DNA of 62,045 bases from Bacteroidota bacterium (GTDB taxonomy: Bacteria > Bacteroidota > Ignavibacteria > UBA10030 > UBA8401), in assembly GCA_008933835.1 (NCBI GenBank), contig WBUG01000011.1, forward strand, positions 1 through 62,045. Reading direction: 5' to 3'. Under the pieces are notes generated by a model. The model was not told the DNA's origin, searched no databases, and was given only the letters and a program-made list of their open reading frames with translations. Numbering within the stretch: the first letter of the stretch is position 1; each line of letters starts with the position of its first letter. A program made the position numbers and the translations under genes. This document shows, piece by piece, positions 51,432-60,215 of the stretch.

Positions 51432-52601
51432 ATGGCGAAATTCCTCGGCCTCGACTACTATAATATGGACTCCCTTCTCTCCGAAGAGGAGATCCTCGTC
51501 CGCAACACCGTCCGCGAGTTCGTGGACGATCAGGTGCTCCCCATCATCGAGAAACATAACCGCGCCGGCACGTTCCCGAAGGAACTGGTGAAGGGGATGG
51601 CGGACCTTGGACTGTTCGGCGCCACGCTGCCGGCGAAGTACGGCTGTGCGGAACTGAACAACGTGGCGTACGGACTGATGATGCAGGAGCTGGAACGCGG
51701 CGACAGCGGCATCCGCAGTTTCGCGTCGGTGCAGAGCAGTCTGGTGATGTATCCCATCCATGAGTTCGGCAGCGAAGAGCAGAAGGATTTCTGGCTGCCG
51801 AAGCTCGCCAAGGGGGAGAAGATCGGCTGCTTCGGTCTGACGGAGCCCGATTTCGGTTCGAACCCCGGCGGCATGATCACGCGGGCGGAGAAGAAGGACG
51901 GAGGCTACCTCCTCAACGGCGCCAAGATGTGGATCACCAACGGTACCATCGCCGACGTCGCGGTGGTGTGGGCGAAGCTCGACGGCACCGTGCGCGGGTT
52001 CCTGGTGGAGAAGGGGACGAAGGGCTTCACAGCGCCCGAGATGCACGGCAAGCATTCGCTCCGCGCGTCGGTCACCTCCGAGCTCGTGTTCCAGGACTGC
52101 CTCATTCCCGAAGCGAACATCCTTCCGAAGTCCGGCGGACTCAAGTCCCCGCTCATGTGCCTGAGCCAGGCGCGGTACGGCATCGCGTGGGGTGCGCTCG
52201 GCGCCGCCATGGCGTGCTACGATTCGTCGCTCAACTACGCCAAGTCGCGCATCCAGTTCAGCAAGCCCATCGCCGCGTACCAGATGACGCAGGAGAAGCT
52301 CGTCCACATGGTCAACGAGATCACGAAGGGACAGCTCCTCTGCCTGCAGCTGGGACGGCTGAAGGACCTGGGAAAGGCGAAGTTCACGCAGATCTCCCTC
52401 GCCAAACGGAACAACGTGCACCACGCGCTGGAGATCGCCCGCATGGCGCGCGAGATCCACGGCGCCAACGGCATCCTGGACGAGTACCCCATCATGCGCC
52501 ACGCCGCGAACCTTGAGTCGGTCAAGACGTACGAAGGGACGCACGAGATGCACACGCTCATCATCGGCGAAGACATCACGGGATTCGCCGCGTTCGAATA
52601 A
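51432..52601 (+). CDS. glutaryl-CoA dehydrogenase-like acyl-CoA dehydrogenase
   Basis: FAD-dependent acyl-CoA dehydrogenase, 389 aa. The GCDH-type signature RSFASVQSSLVMYPIHEFGSEEQ carries the substrate-binding Arg, CFGLTEPDFGSNP binds FAD and the C-terminal YEGTHEMH holds the catalytic Glu. These favour glutaryl-CoA (lysine and tryptophan breakdown), converting it to crotonyl-CoA with decarboxylation. It has its own promoter and heads an operon with the toxin-antitoxin pair 12 bases downstream. Confidence 0.9.
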   Translation: MAKFLGLDYYNMDSLLSEEEILVRNTVREFVDDQVLPIIEKHNRAGTFPKELVKGMADLGLFGATLPAKYGCAELNNVAYGLMMQELERGDSGIRSFASVQSSLVMYPIHEFGSEEQKDFWLPKLAKGEKIGCFGLTEPDFGSNPGGMITRAEKKDGGYLLNGAKMWITNGTIADVAVVWAKLDGTVRGFLVEKGTKGFTAPEMHGKHSLRASVTSELVFQDCLIPEANILPKSGGLKSPLMCLSQARYGIAWGALGAAMACYDSSLNYAKSRIQFSKPIAAYQMTQEKLVHMVNEITKGQLLCLQLGRLKDLGKAKFTQISLAKRNNVHHALEIARMAREIHGANGILDEYPIMRHAANLESVKTYEGTHEMHTLIIGEDITGFAAFE

Positions 52602-52613
52602 CGCCGGAGAACG

Positions 52614-52814
52614 ATGGGGAAGCTCGAGGACATCCAGACGCTCATCTTCGAACTCGGACCGGACGAACGCGCCCGGCTGCGTGAGTGGTTCGACGAGTAC
52701 GACGGCGACAGCTGGGACCGCCGGTTCGAGCAGGACGTGAAGGATCGCAAGGTCCACCCCCTCGGCGAGAAGGCGCGGAACGACCTGCGCGACGGACGGG
52801 TCCGCGACGTATGA
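52614..52814 (+). CDS. antitoxin-like protein of a type II toxin-antitoxin pair
   Basis: A 66-residue acidic protein with the pattern of ParE-partner antitoxins: an N-terminal helix (KLEDIQTLIFELGPDERARL), the REWFDEYDGDSWDRRFEQDV segment and a C-terminal GEKARNDLRDGRVRDV toxin-binding tail. No DNA-binding domain is obvious. Its stop overlaps the toxin start (ATGA), the normal pair arrangement. It has no promoter of its own. Confidence 0.78.
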   Translation: MGKLEDIQTLIFELGPDERARLREWFDEYDGDSWDRRFEQDVKDRKVHPLGEKARNDLRDGRVRDV

Positions 52815-53065
52815 AGCACGCGGCGACCGACGGGTTCCGGGAGCGGTACGAACGGCTCCCCGTTCCGGTGCGGCGGCTGACGGACAACGGGTTCGCCACC
52901 ATACGGCAGTACCCGCGCCACCCGCTCCTCCGGCTGCTGACGTTCGACGATTACGTCTCGATGCGCATCGGCAGCCGCCACCGCGCGCTGGCGGTGCAGG
53001 AGAACGACACACTCATCTGGTTCTGGATTGGCACGTACACCGAATACCGGCGACTGTTCGAATGA
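52811..53065 (+). CDS. ParE/RelE-superfamily toxin
   Basis: An 84-residue basic protein with the ParE/RelE pattern: a helix pair (RERYERLPVPVRRLTDNGFATIRQYPRHPLL is its N-terminal half in outline), a strand SMRIGSRHRALAVQEN and the final WFWIGTYTEYRRLFE. The RHRALAV strand and WFWIGTHxEY-type tail match a family found widely beside the antitoxin type encoded just upstream. Target (gyrase or mRNA) is not predictable. Confidence 0.8.
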   Translation: MKHAATDGFRERYERLPVPVRRLTDNGFATIRQYPRHPLLRLLTFDDYVSMRIGSRHRALAVQENDTLIWFWIGTYTEYRRLFE

Positions 53066-53095
53066 CCGGCCCCACCACGGGACGCACGGGTCCGC

Positions 53096-53126
53096 GAAGG
53101 ATGCAGTACGCATCCTTCGTCTGTTT
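53096..53126 (+). terminator. intrinsic terminator of the dehydrogenase / toxin-antitoxin operon
   Basis: GAAGGATGC, an AGTAC loop and GCATCCTTC followed by GTCTGTTTT. It lies 19 bases before the guaB ATG, so it may also act on guaB leader transcription. Confidence 0.85.
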
Positions 53127-53144
53127 TGACGCGAAAGGAACGCT

Positions 53145-54605
53145 ATGAAACATCCCAAGATCATCGGCGAAGCCATCACCTACGACGACGTCCTCCTCGT
53201 CCCCGGGCGCTCCTCGGTCCTCCCCCGGGAGGTCGACGTCACGACGAGGCTCACCCGCTCCATCACCCTCAACGTCCCGCTCCTCTCCGCCGCGATGGAC
53301 ACGGTCACCGAATCGGAGATGGCCATCGCCCTGGCGCGCGAAGGGGGCATCGGCATCGTCCATAAGAACATGCGCATCGAGCGGCAGGCGGAGGAGGTGG
53401 ACAAGGTGAAGCGCTCCGAGAGCGGCATGATCATGAACCCCGTCACCCTCACTGCGGACAAGACGGTGGGGGACGTGCTCGACCTGATGGCGAAGTTCAG
53501 CGTCTCCGGCATCCCCATCGTGGAGGAGGGACGCCTCGTCGGCATCCTCACCAACCGCGACCTCCGCTTCCAGCCCAACCGGGGGCTCCGCGTGGCGGAG
53601 GTGATGACCTCGGCCAACCTCGTCACCGCGCCGGTCGGCACCACGCTCGACGAGGCGGAGGCGATCCTGCAGCGGCACAAGATCGAGAAGCTGCCGGTGG
53701 TGGACAAGGCGGGACGGCTGAAGGGTCTCATCACCTTCAAGGACATCCAGAAGAAGAAGCGGTACCCCAACGCGTGCAAGGACAAGCACGGCCGGCTCCG
53801 CGTCGGTGCGGCGGTGGGCGTCGCGGCGGACACCGTCGACCGGGTTCGCGCCCTCATCGGCGCGGGGGCGGACGTCGTCGTCATCGACACCGCGCACGGC
53901 CATTCCAAGGGCGTGCTCGAGATGATCCGGAAGGTGAAGTCCTCGTTCGACATCGAGGTCATCGCCGGGAACGTCGGCACGCGCGAGGCGACGGTGGACA
54001 TCATCAAGGCGGGAGCGGACGCCGTGAAGGTCGGCATCGGTCCCGGCTCCATCTGCACCACCCGCATCGTGGCGGGCGTCGGCGTTCCGCAGGTCACCGC
54101 GGTGATGGAGTGCGCCGCGGCGGCGAAGAAGTACCGCGTCCCGGTCATCGCGGACGGCGGCATCAAGCAGACAGGCGACATCGCGAAGGCGGTCGCGGCC
54201 GGGGCGGACTCCGTCATGATCGGCGGACTCTTCGCCGGACTGCAGGAGAGTCCGGGCGAGAAGATCCTCTACGAGGGTCGCACGTACAAGATCTACCGCG
54301 GCATGGGCTCGCTCGGCGCGATGAAGGAGGGGAGCAAGGACCGGTACTTCCAGGACGTGGAGGACGACATCCAGAAGCTGGTGCCCGAAGGGATCGAAGG
54401 CCGCGTGCCGTACAAGGGGGAACTGAGCGGCACCGTGTACCAGATGGTGGGCGGCCTGCGCGCGGCGATGGGATACTGCGGCGCCGAGAACATCGCGGCG
54501 ATGCAGACGAAGGCCCGGTTCGTCCGGATGAGCGACGCCGGCCTGCGCGAGAGCCATCCGCACGACATCAAGATCACCAAGGAAGCGCCGAACTACCACG
54601 GCTGA
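53145..54605 (+). CDS. guaB: inosine-5'-monophosphate dehydrogenase
   Basis: Converts IMP to XMP with NAD in guanine-nucleotide synthesis. The 486-residue protein has the catalytic loop GPGSICTTR (C304), an inserted pair of CBS domains (about 95-205) and the flap ending [21 protein letters not shown]. Length and order are typical. It is the first gene of a run (guaB, aminopeptidase P, GT4, purD, epimerase, meaB) with very short gaps, although its promoter is not clear in the 79 bases upstream. Confidence 0.97.
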   Translation: MKHPKIIGEAITYDDVLLVPGRSSVLPREVDVTTRLTRSITLNVPLLSAAMDTVTESEMAIALAREGGIGIVHKNMRIERQAEEVDKVKRSESGMIMNPVTLTADKTVGDVLDLMAKFSVSGIPIVEEGRLVGILTNRDLRFQPNRGLRVAEVMTSANLVTAPVGTTLDEAEAILQRHKIEKLPVVDKAGRLKGLITFKDIQKKKRYPNACKDKHGRLRVGAAVGVAADTVDRVRALIGAGADVVVIDTAHGHSKGVLEMIRKVKSSFDIEVIAGNVGTREATVDIIKAGADAVKVGIGPGSICTTRIVAGVGVPQVTAVMECAAAAKKYRVPVIADGGIKQTGDIAKAVAAGADSVMIGGLFAGLQESPGEKILYEGRTYKIYRGMGSLGAMKEGSKDRYFQDVEDDIQKLVPEGIEGRVPYKGELSGTVYQMVGGLRAAMGYCGAENIAAMQTKARFVRMSDAGLRESHPHDIKITKEAPNYHG

Positions 54606-54623
54606 GCGGTGCCCCCCACGCGC

Positions 54624-55697
54624 ATGGACCATCCCGCCCGCATCGCCTCGCTCCGCGCCGCCCTCGGCGCGCGCGGGGCCGACGCGTACATCACGACGCA
54701 CCTTCCGAACGTGCGGTACCTCTCCGGCTTCACCGGCTCGAACGCGCTGCTGCTCGTCACGGCGGAGAGGACGTGGTTCCTCACCGACTTCCGGTACCGT
54801 GCCCAGACCGCCGCCGAAGTGACCGCGGACCGGGCCTTCTTCGGTCAGGGCTCGCTCATCGAACTGGCGCGCGTCAACGGACTCTTCCGGCACACGCGCG
54901 CGGTGTCGTACGACCGGAGCCGGCTCACCGTGGCGCAGTACGACGAACTCGGCCGCGCCGCCGGTTTCGACCGGCTCGTGGGACAGGAGAACCTCGTCGA
55001 AGAACTGCGGCATGTGAAGGACGCCGACGAACTGGGACTCGTCCAACGGGCCGCCGCCGTCACGGACGCGGTGTTCGCCCGTCTGCTGCCGATGATCCGG
55101 CCGGGCGTACGAGAGTGCGACATCGCCGCCGAGATCGCGCGGATGCATCGCCGCGGCGGGGCCGAGAAGGACGCGTTCGACACCATCACGGCGAGCGGTC
55201 CACGCAGCGCGCTTCCGCACGGACGCGCGACGGAACGCATCATCGGCATGCGGGAGTTCGTCACGCTCGACTTCGGCTGCGTGGTGGAAGGGTACCATTC
55301 GGACATGACCCGCACCGTCTGCGTCGGGAATCCCACGGCGGAGATGAAGAAGGTGTACGGCATCGTCCTCGAAGCGCAGCGCCGGGGAACAGAGGCGGTG
55401 AAGACCGGCGTTCCCGCCCGAACGGCGGACGCCGCCGCGCGGGAGCACATCACGTCGAAGGGGTACGGGGAGTACTTCGGCCATTCGCTGGGTCATGGCG
55501 TCGGACTCGAGATCCACGAATCGCTCCGGCTCTCCGCCGCCAGCGGCGCGACGCTGCGGAACGGCCACCTCGTCACCGTGGAGCCGGGCATCTACCTCCC
55601 CGGAAAGTTCGGCGTCCGCATCGAGGACATGGTCGTCGTCCGCGACGGCGGCGCCGAGGTCCTCACCGCATCGCCCAAGGAACTCATCGTCCTGTAA
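54624..55697 (+). CDS. Xaa-Pro aminopeptidase (M24 family)
   Basis: Metallopeptidase releasing N-terminal residues before proline. At 357 aa it has the N-terminal creatinase-like domain (1-130) and a pita-bread domain with the five metal ligands: LDFGC and HSDMTRT (Asp, Asp), GHSLGHGVG (His), TVEPGIYLPG (Glu) and RIEDMV (Glu). I chose ATG 54624; a GTG at 54609 would add five residues. It follows guaB by 18 bases and meets the GT4 gene with no gap. Confidence 0.9.
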   Translation: MDHPARIASLRAALGARGADAYITTHLPNVRYLSGFTGSNALLLVTAERTWFLTDFRYRAQTAAEVTADRAFFGQGSLIELARVNGLFRHTRAVSYDRSRLTVAQYDELGRAAGFDRLVGQENLVEELRHVKDADELGLVQRAAAVTDAVFARLLPMIRPGVRECDIAAEIARMHRRGGAEKDAFDTITASGPRSALPHGRATERIIGMREFVTLDFGCVVEGYHSDMTRTVCVGNPTAEMKKVYGIVLEAQRRGTEAVKTGVPARTADAAAREHITSKGYGEYFGHSLGHGVGLEIHESLRLSAASGATLRNGHLVTVEPGIYLPGKFGVRIEDMVVVRDGGAEVLTASPKELIVL

Positions 55698-56966
55698 ATG
55701 AAGAACGTCCTCGTCATCGCCTATTACTTCCCCCCGCTCGGCGGGAGCGGCGTGCAGCGCATCATGAAGTTCGTGAAGTACCTTCCGCAGTACGGATGGC
55801 AGCCCACGGTGCTCACGGTCGGTCCGACGGCGTACTACGCCAAGGACGAATCGCTGCTGAAGGAGCTCGAGCCGTACAACATCCGCATCGTCCGCACCTC
55901 GTCGGCGGACCCGAACGCGGTGGTCCACCGCCGTCAGGCGGTCGTCCGCCAGCCGAAGGAGGGGACGCGCCGGCTGCTGAGCTGGTTCAGCGACCTCCTC
56001 TTCATCCCGGACAACAAGATCGGGTGGAAGCGGAAAGCGGTGAAGGCCGCCTCGGAGCTGCTGCGCCGGGAACGGTTCGACGTCATCCTTGCCACCGCGC
56101 CCCCCTCCACCGACTTCCTCATCGGCGCCGAACTGAAGCGGAAGTTCAAGGTCCCGCTCGTGCTGGACTACCGCGACTCGTGGATGAACTACCCCTTCAA
56201 GCACTTCCCGACCGCGCTGCACCGGTACCTCCACTACCGGCTGGAACGCTCGGTGCTCCGCGCATCGGACATGGTGGTGACCACCAGCCGCCGGACGAAG
56301 GAGGAGGTGCTCCGCCGCCACCGTTTCCTCACGCACAAGGACATCATGATCCTCTCCCACGGCTTCGATCCGGACGATTTCCGGGTGCCGTCGGACGGCG
56401 TGCTGCCCCGCATCGAGAAGATGCGCATCACGTACTCGGGGCTCTTCTACGCCAGCATCACGCCGGTCCACTTCCTGCAGGCGCTCGCGAAGGTGTTCAA
56501 GGAGAATCCGGCGCTGCGCGGACGCATCGAAGCGTGCTTCGTCGGGCTCACGCGGCCGGAGCACATCAACCTCGTCAATTCCCTCGGCCTGCAGAACGCC
56601 GTGAACATGCTCGGCTATCTCGAACACCGCGAAGCGGTGCGGTACCTGCTGGCGTCGGACGTGCTGTGGGTGATGACGCAGGACGACCTCACCACGCCGG
56701 GGAAGATCTTCGAGTACATCGGCGCGCAGAAGAAGATCCTCGCGTGCATGCCCAAAGGGTACATCTCCGCCCTCATCGAAGAAGCGGGAGGCGTGCGGGT
56801 GGACCCGACGGACGTACAGGGGATCGCCGACGCCATCGTCGACCTCTACCGGCAGTACGAACGGAAGGAACTGCGGGGACCGAGACCGGAGGTGACGGAC
56901 AAGTACAACCGCGTGAAGCTCACCGGCGAACTCTCCAAGATCTTCACCCGCTTCCTGGAGGTGTGA
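55698..56966 (+). CDS. GT4-family glycosyltransferase
   Basis: A 422-residue GT-B glycosyltransferase with the N-terminal YYFPPLGGSGVQRIMKF loop and the C-terminal nucleotide-sugar site TPGKIFEYIGAQKKILA, near the family's E-x7-E region. The donor and acceptor are unknown. The NAD-dependent epimerase two genes downstream hints at exopolysaccharide or lipopolysaccharide sugar supply. It starts directly after the aminopeptidase stop and is 2 bases before purD. Confidence 0.85.
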   Translation: MKNVLVIAYYFPPLGGSGVQRIMKFVKYLPQYGWQPTVLTVGPTAYYAKDESLLKELEPYNIRIVRTSSADPNAVVHRRQAVVRQPKEGTRRLLSWFSDLLFIPDNKIGWKRKAVKAASELLRRERFDVILATAPPSTDFLIGAELKRKFKVPLVLDYRDSWMNYPFKHFPTALHRYLHYRLERSVLRASDMVVTTSRRTKEEVLRRHRFLTHKDIMILSHGFDPDDFRVPSDGVLPRIEKMRITYSGLFYASITPVHFLQALAKVFKENPALRGRIEACFVGLTRPEHINLVNSLGLQNAVNMLGYLEHREAVRYLLASDVLWVMTQDDLTTPGKIFEYIGAQKKILACMPKGYISALIEEAGGVRVDPTDVQGIADAIVDLYRQYERKELRGPRPEVTDKYNRVKLTGELSKIFTRFLEV

Positions 56967-56968
56967 CG

Positions 56969-58243
56969 ATGAACGTGCTCGTGGTCGGTTCCGGCGGACG
57001 GGAACACGCCATCGCGTGGCGGCTCCGGCAGAGTCCGCGCGTGACGCGCCTGTGGTGCGCTCCGGGGAATGCCGGCATCGCCTCCGTCGCCGAATGCGTC
57101 CCGCTCAAGGCGGAGGACATCCACGGACTGGCGCAGTTCGCCGCGACCAACGCGGTGGACCTCACCGTCGTCGGAAGCGAAGGTCCGCTGGTGAAAGGGA
57201 TCGCGGACCTGTTCGAGGAGCGCGGACTGGCCCTGTTCGGTCCGTCTCAGGCGGCCGCACGGGTGGAGGGGAGCAAGAAGTTCCTGAAGGAGTTCCTGCA
57301 GCGGCACCGCATCCCGACCGCGGCGTACCGTTCGTTCGGTCCGTCGGAGTACGGCGAGGCACAGGCGTACGTCCGGTCGGTGCCCGGTCCGTACGTCATC
57401 AAGAGCGACGGACTGGCGGCGGGGAAGGGTGTCGTCATCGCCGGGAGCACGGCGGAGGCGCTCTCGGCGCTGAAGGAGTATTTTGAGGCGAAGGTGTTCG
57501 GCGACGCCGGCACCACGGTCGTCATCGAAGAGTTCATGACCGGCGAAGAGGCCTCCCTCTTCGTCCTGTGCGACGGAGACCGGTACGTGGTGCTCCCCGC
57601 GGCGCAGGACCATAAGCGCATCGGCGACGGGGACACCGGCAAGAACACCGGCGGCATGGGAGCGTACGCCCCCGCGCCGGTCGTCACGCCGGATATCCTC
57701 GAACGGGTGGAGCGCGAGATCGTCCGCCCGACCCTCGCAGGCATGCGGGCGGAAGGGCATCCGTACAAAGGGTGTCTCTACGTGGGATTGATGATCACCC
57801 CGCAGGGACCGAAAGTGGTGGAGTACAACTGCCGGCTCGGCGATCCCGAAACGCAGGCGGTGATGCCGCTCATCGAGAGCGACCCGTTCGAACTGTTCGA
57901 CGCCTGCGCGCGCGGAACGCTCGCTTCGTACGAACTGCGCGTACGATCGCAGACTGCCGTCTGCGTCGTCGTCGCGTCGAAGGGATATCCGGACGCGTAC
58001 GAGACCGGCAGGCCGGTGAACGGTCTGGACGATGCGGAACGGCGCGGAGCGCTGGTCTTCCACGCCGGCACGAAGCGCGAAGGGGAACGTCTGCTCACCG
58101 CCGGCGGCCGCGTCTTCGGCGTGACCGCGCTGGGGAACGGACTGCCGGATGCCATCGCGAAGGCGTACGAGGGGGTCTCGTGCGTCTCGTTCGACGGCGC
58201 ATACAGCCGGACCGACATCGGCCGGAAGGGGCTCCCGCGGTGA
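56969..58243 (+). CDS. purD: phosphoribosylamine-glycine ligase
   Basis: ATP-grasp ligase joining glycine to phosphoribosylamine in purine synthesis, 424 aa. The N-terminal GSGGREHAIAWRL loop, PYVIKSDGLAAGKGVVIA ATP-grasp core, MGAYAPAPVVT and EYNCRLGDPETQAVMPL metal site are all in place. It shares a purine theme with guaB four genes upstream, although interleaved with unrelated genes. Confidence 0.97.
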   Translation: MNVLVVGSGGREHAIAWRLRQSPRVTRLWCAPGNAGIASVAECVPLKAEDIHGLAQFAATNAVDLTVVGSEGPLVKGIADLFEERGLALFGPSQAAARVEGSKKFLKEFLQRHRIPTAAYRSFGPSEYGEAQAYVRSVPGPYVIKSDGLAAGKGVVIAGSTAEALSALKEYFEAKVFGDAGTTVVIEEFMTGEEASLFVLCDGDRYVVLPAAQDHKRIGDGDTGKNTGGMGAYAPAPVVTPDILERVEREIVRPTLAGMRAEGHPYKGCLYVGLMITPQGPKVVEYNCRLGDPETQAVMPLIESDPFELFDACARGTLASYELRVRSQTAVCVVVASKGYPDAYETGRPVNGLDDAERRGALVFHAGTKREGERLLTAGGRVFGVTALGNGLPDAIAKAYEGVSCVSFDGAYSRTDIGRKGLPR

Positions 58244-58280
58244 ACACGTCACAACAGAACGGCGGAAGGATGCTGACGAT

Positions 58281-59201
58281 ATGAAGATTCTGGTCACCGG
58301 CGGCGCCGGTTTCATCGGTTCGAACATCGCGGACGCGTTCGTGGAGGCGGGGCATTCCGTCGTCATCGTGGACGACCTCTCCGGCGGCCGCGAGGAGAAC
58401 GTCCATCCGAAAGCGAAGCTCTACCGCATGGACATCCGCGACGCGGCGGTGGAGAACGTCTTCCGCGAGGAAGGCTTCGACGTGATGTGCCATCACGCCG
58501 CGCAGATGGACGTGCGGCGTTCGGTGGCCGATCCGGCGTTCGACGCGTCGGTCAACGTGCTGGGTTTCCTCAATCTGATGGAGGCGGGACGGAAGCACGG
58601 CCTGAAGAAGGTGCTCTTCGCCTCCACCGGCGGCGCCATCTACGGCGAACAGGACTATTTCCCGGCGGACGAACGGCATCCCACCCGTCCGCTCTCTCCG
58701 TACGGCATCACGAAATTGGTGACGGAGAAGTACCTCTTCTTCTATAAGGAGACGTACGGCATCGACCACGTCATCCTCCGCTATGCGAACGTCTACGGAC
58801 CGCGCCAGAGTCCGCACGGCGAAGCGGGCGTGGTGGCCATCTTCACGTCGAAGATGTTCAAGGGGGAGCAGCCGGTCATCAACGGCGACGGGACGCAGAC
58901 GCGCGATTACGTCTTCGTGGGGGACGTGGTGAAGGCGAACCTGCTCGCGCTCGGGATGCCGGGCTCCGACATCTTCAACATCGGCACCGGCATCGAGACC
59001 GACGTGAACGAGCTCTTCCGCGTCATCCGGAAGCATACCGGTTCCGCCTGCGAGGAACGTCACGTGCCGGCCAAGGCGGGCGAGCAGAAGCGGAGCGTCA
59101 TCTCCTCCGCCAAGATCGGCGCGGCGCTCGGCTGGTCCCCCTCCGTCCGCATCGACGAGGGACTGAAACGGACCGTCGACTTCTTGCGGAGCCGCCGGTA
59201 G
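58281..59201 (+). CDS. NAD-dependent nucleotide-sugar epimerase (GalE-like)
   Basis: Extended SDR of 306 aa with GGAGFIGSNIADAF, HHAAQMDVRRSV, FASTGGAIYGE and the catalytic Tyr-x3-Lys in SPYGITKLVTEKY. ILRYANVYGPRQSP fixes the substrate loop. UDP-glucose/galactose or a related 4-epimerase activity is likely. The start at 58281 lies 37 bases after purD; a short out-of-frame ATG at 58270 overlaps it. It probably supplies the GT4 enzyme. Confidence 0.9.
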   Translation: MKILVTGGAGFIGSNIADAFVEAGHSVVIVDDLSGGREENVHPKAKLYRMDIRDAAVENVFREEGFDVMCHHAAQMDVRRSVADPAFDASVNVLGFLNLMEAGRKHGLKKVLFASTGGAIYGEQDYFPADERHPTRPLSPYGITKLVTEKYLFFYKETYGIDHVILRYANVYGPRQSPHGEAGVVAIFTSKMFKGEQPVINGDGTQTRDYVFVGDVVKANLLALGMPGSDIFNIGTGIETDVNELFRVIRKHTGSACEERHVPAKAGEQKRSVISSAKIGAALGWSPSVRIDEGLKRTVDFLRSRR

Positions 59202-59210
59202 TTCACGACC

Positions 59211-60164
59211 ATGACCTCCACCGTCGATATCGAGAAACTGTACCGCGGCGACCGCCGCACCGTCGCCCGCGCCATCACGCTGGTGGAGAACGGCGGGGAA
59301 GGGGCCGAACGGTTCCTGACCGGACTCTTCGGCCGGACCGGCGGCGCCTACCGCATCGGCATCACCGGTCCCCCGGGCGCCGGCAAGAGCACCCTCACCA
59401 ACCGCTTGGCGAAACAGTACCGGGCGCTCGGCCGGAAGGTGGGCATCATCGCGGTGGACCCGACGAGTCCTTTCACCGGCGGAGCGCTGCTGGGTGACCG
59501 CGTCCGGATGAGCGACGTCGAGACCGACGAAGGGGTCTTCATCCGTTCGATGGCGTCGCGCGGTTCGCTCGGCGGACTGAGCAAGAAGACGCGCGAGGCG
59601 GCCGACGTGCTCGACGCGGCGGGGTTCGACATCATCCTGTTCGAGACGGTCGGCGTCGGCCAGTCCGAACTCGACATCGCCGGAGCGGCCGACACCACCG
59701 TGGTGGTGCTCGTGCCGGAATCCGGCGACGGCATCCAGGCGATGAAGGCGGGACTGATGGAGATCGCCGATTTCTTCGTGATGAACAAGGCAGACCGTCC
59801 CGGCGCCGAACAGGCGGTGATGTCCATCCGCATGATCCTCGGATTCCGTCCGCACGACGAGCAGAGCTGGCTCGCCGACGTGGTGATGACCACGGCGAGC
59901 GAAGGGAAGGGGATCGACGGGGTGACGGAACAGATCGAACGGCACCGGACGTTCATGCAGCGGAGCGGCGGATTCGCGCGCCGGCGCGCGGACCAGATGC
60001 GCGCCCGCGTCGAAGAGATCGTGGCGGACACGTTCACCGTGCAGTTCTGGAACGCGGAACGCCGAGCCGCGCTGGAGCGGACGCTGCCGGACATCCTGGA
60101 ACGGCACCGCTCTCCCTACGCCGCCGCCGCGGAACTGCTCGGTTCCGCACGCGACGGGAGATGA
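59211..60164 (+). CDS. meaB: MeaB/ArgK-type G-protein chaperone of methylmalonyl-CoA mutase
   Basis: GTPase that protects and reloads cobalamin-dependent methylmalonyl-CoA mutase. The 317-residue protein has the P-loop GPPGAGKST, VDPTSPFTGGALLGDRVRM (switch region), ETVGVGQSE and NKADRPGAE. The mutase genes are not in this window. It follows the epimerase by 9 bases. Confidence 0.95.
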   Translation: MTSTVDIEKLYRGDRRTVARAITLVENGGEGAERFLTGLFGRTGGAYRIGITGPPGAGKSTLTNRLAKQYRALGRKVGIIAVDPTSPFTGGALLGDRVRMSDVETDEGVFIRSMASRGSLGGLSKKTREAADVLDAAGFDIILFETVGVGQSELDIAGAADTTVVVLVPESGDGIQAMKAGLMEIADFFVMNKADRPGAEQAVMSIRMILGFRPHDEQSWLADVVMTTASEGKGIDGVTEQIERHRTFMQRSGGFARRRADQMRARVEEIVADTFTVQFWNAERRAALERTLPDILERHRSPYAAAAELLGSARDGR

Positions 60165-60215
60165 CGCCGTTCCGCGACCGGTCCGGCGACCGATTTCATC
60201 CAATGCGAAGAGGAC

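Noticed and set aside
53013-56627. Very long minus-strand open frame (1204 codons) opposite guaB, aminopeptidase P and GT4
   Set aside because: It is a frame shadow of GC-rich coding sequence: the translation is rich in Arg, His, Asp and Val without motifs, while the plus-strand frames carry complete conserved enzymes.
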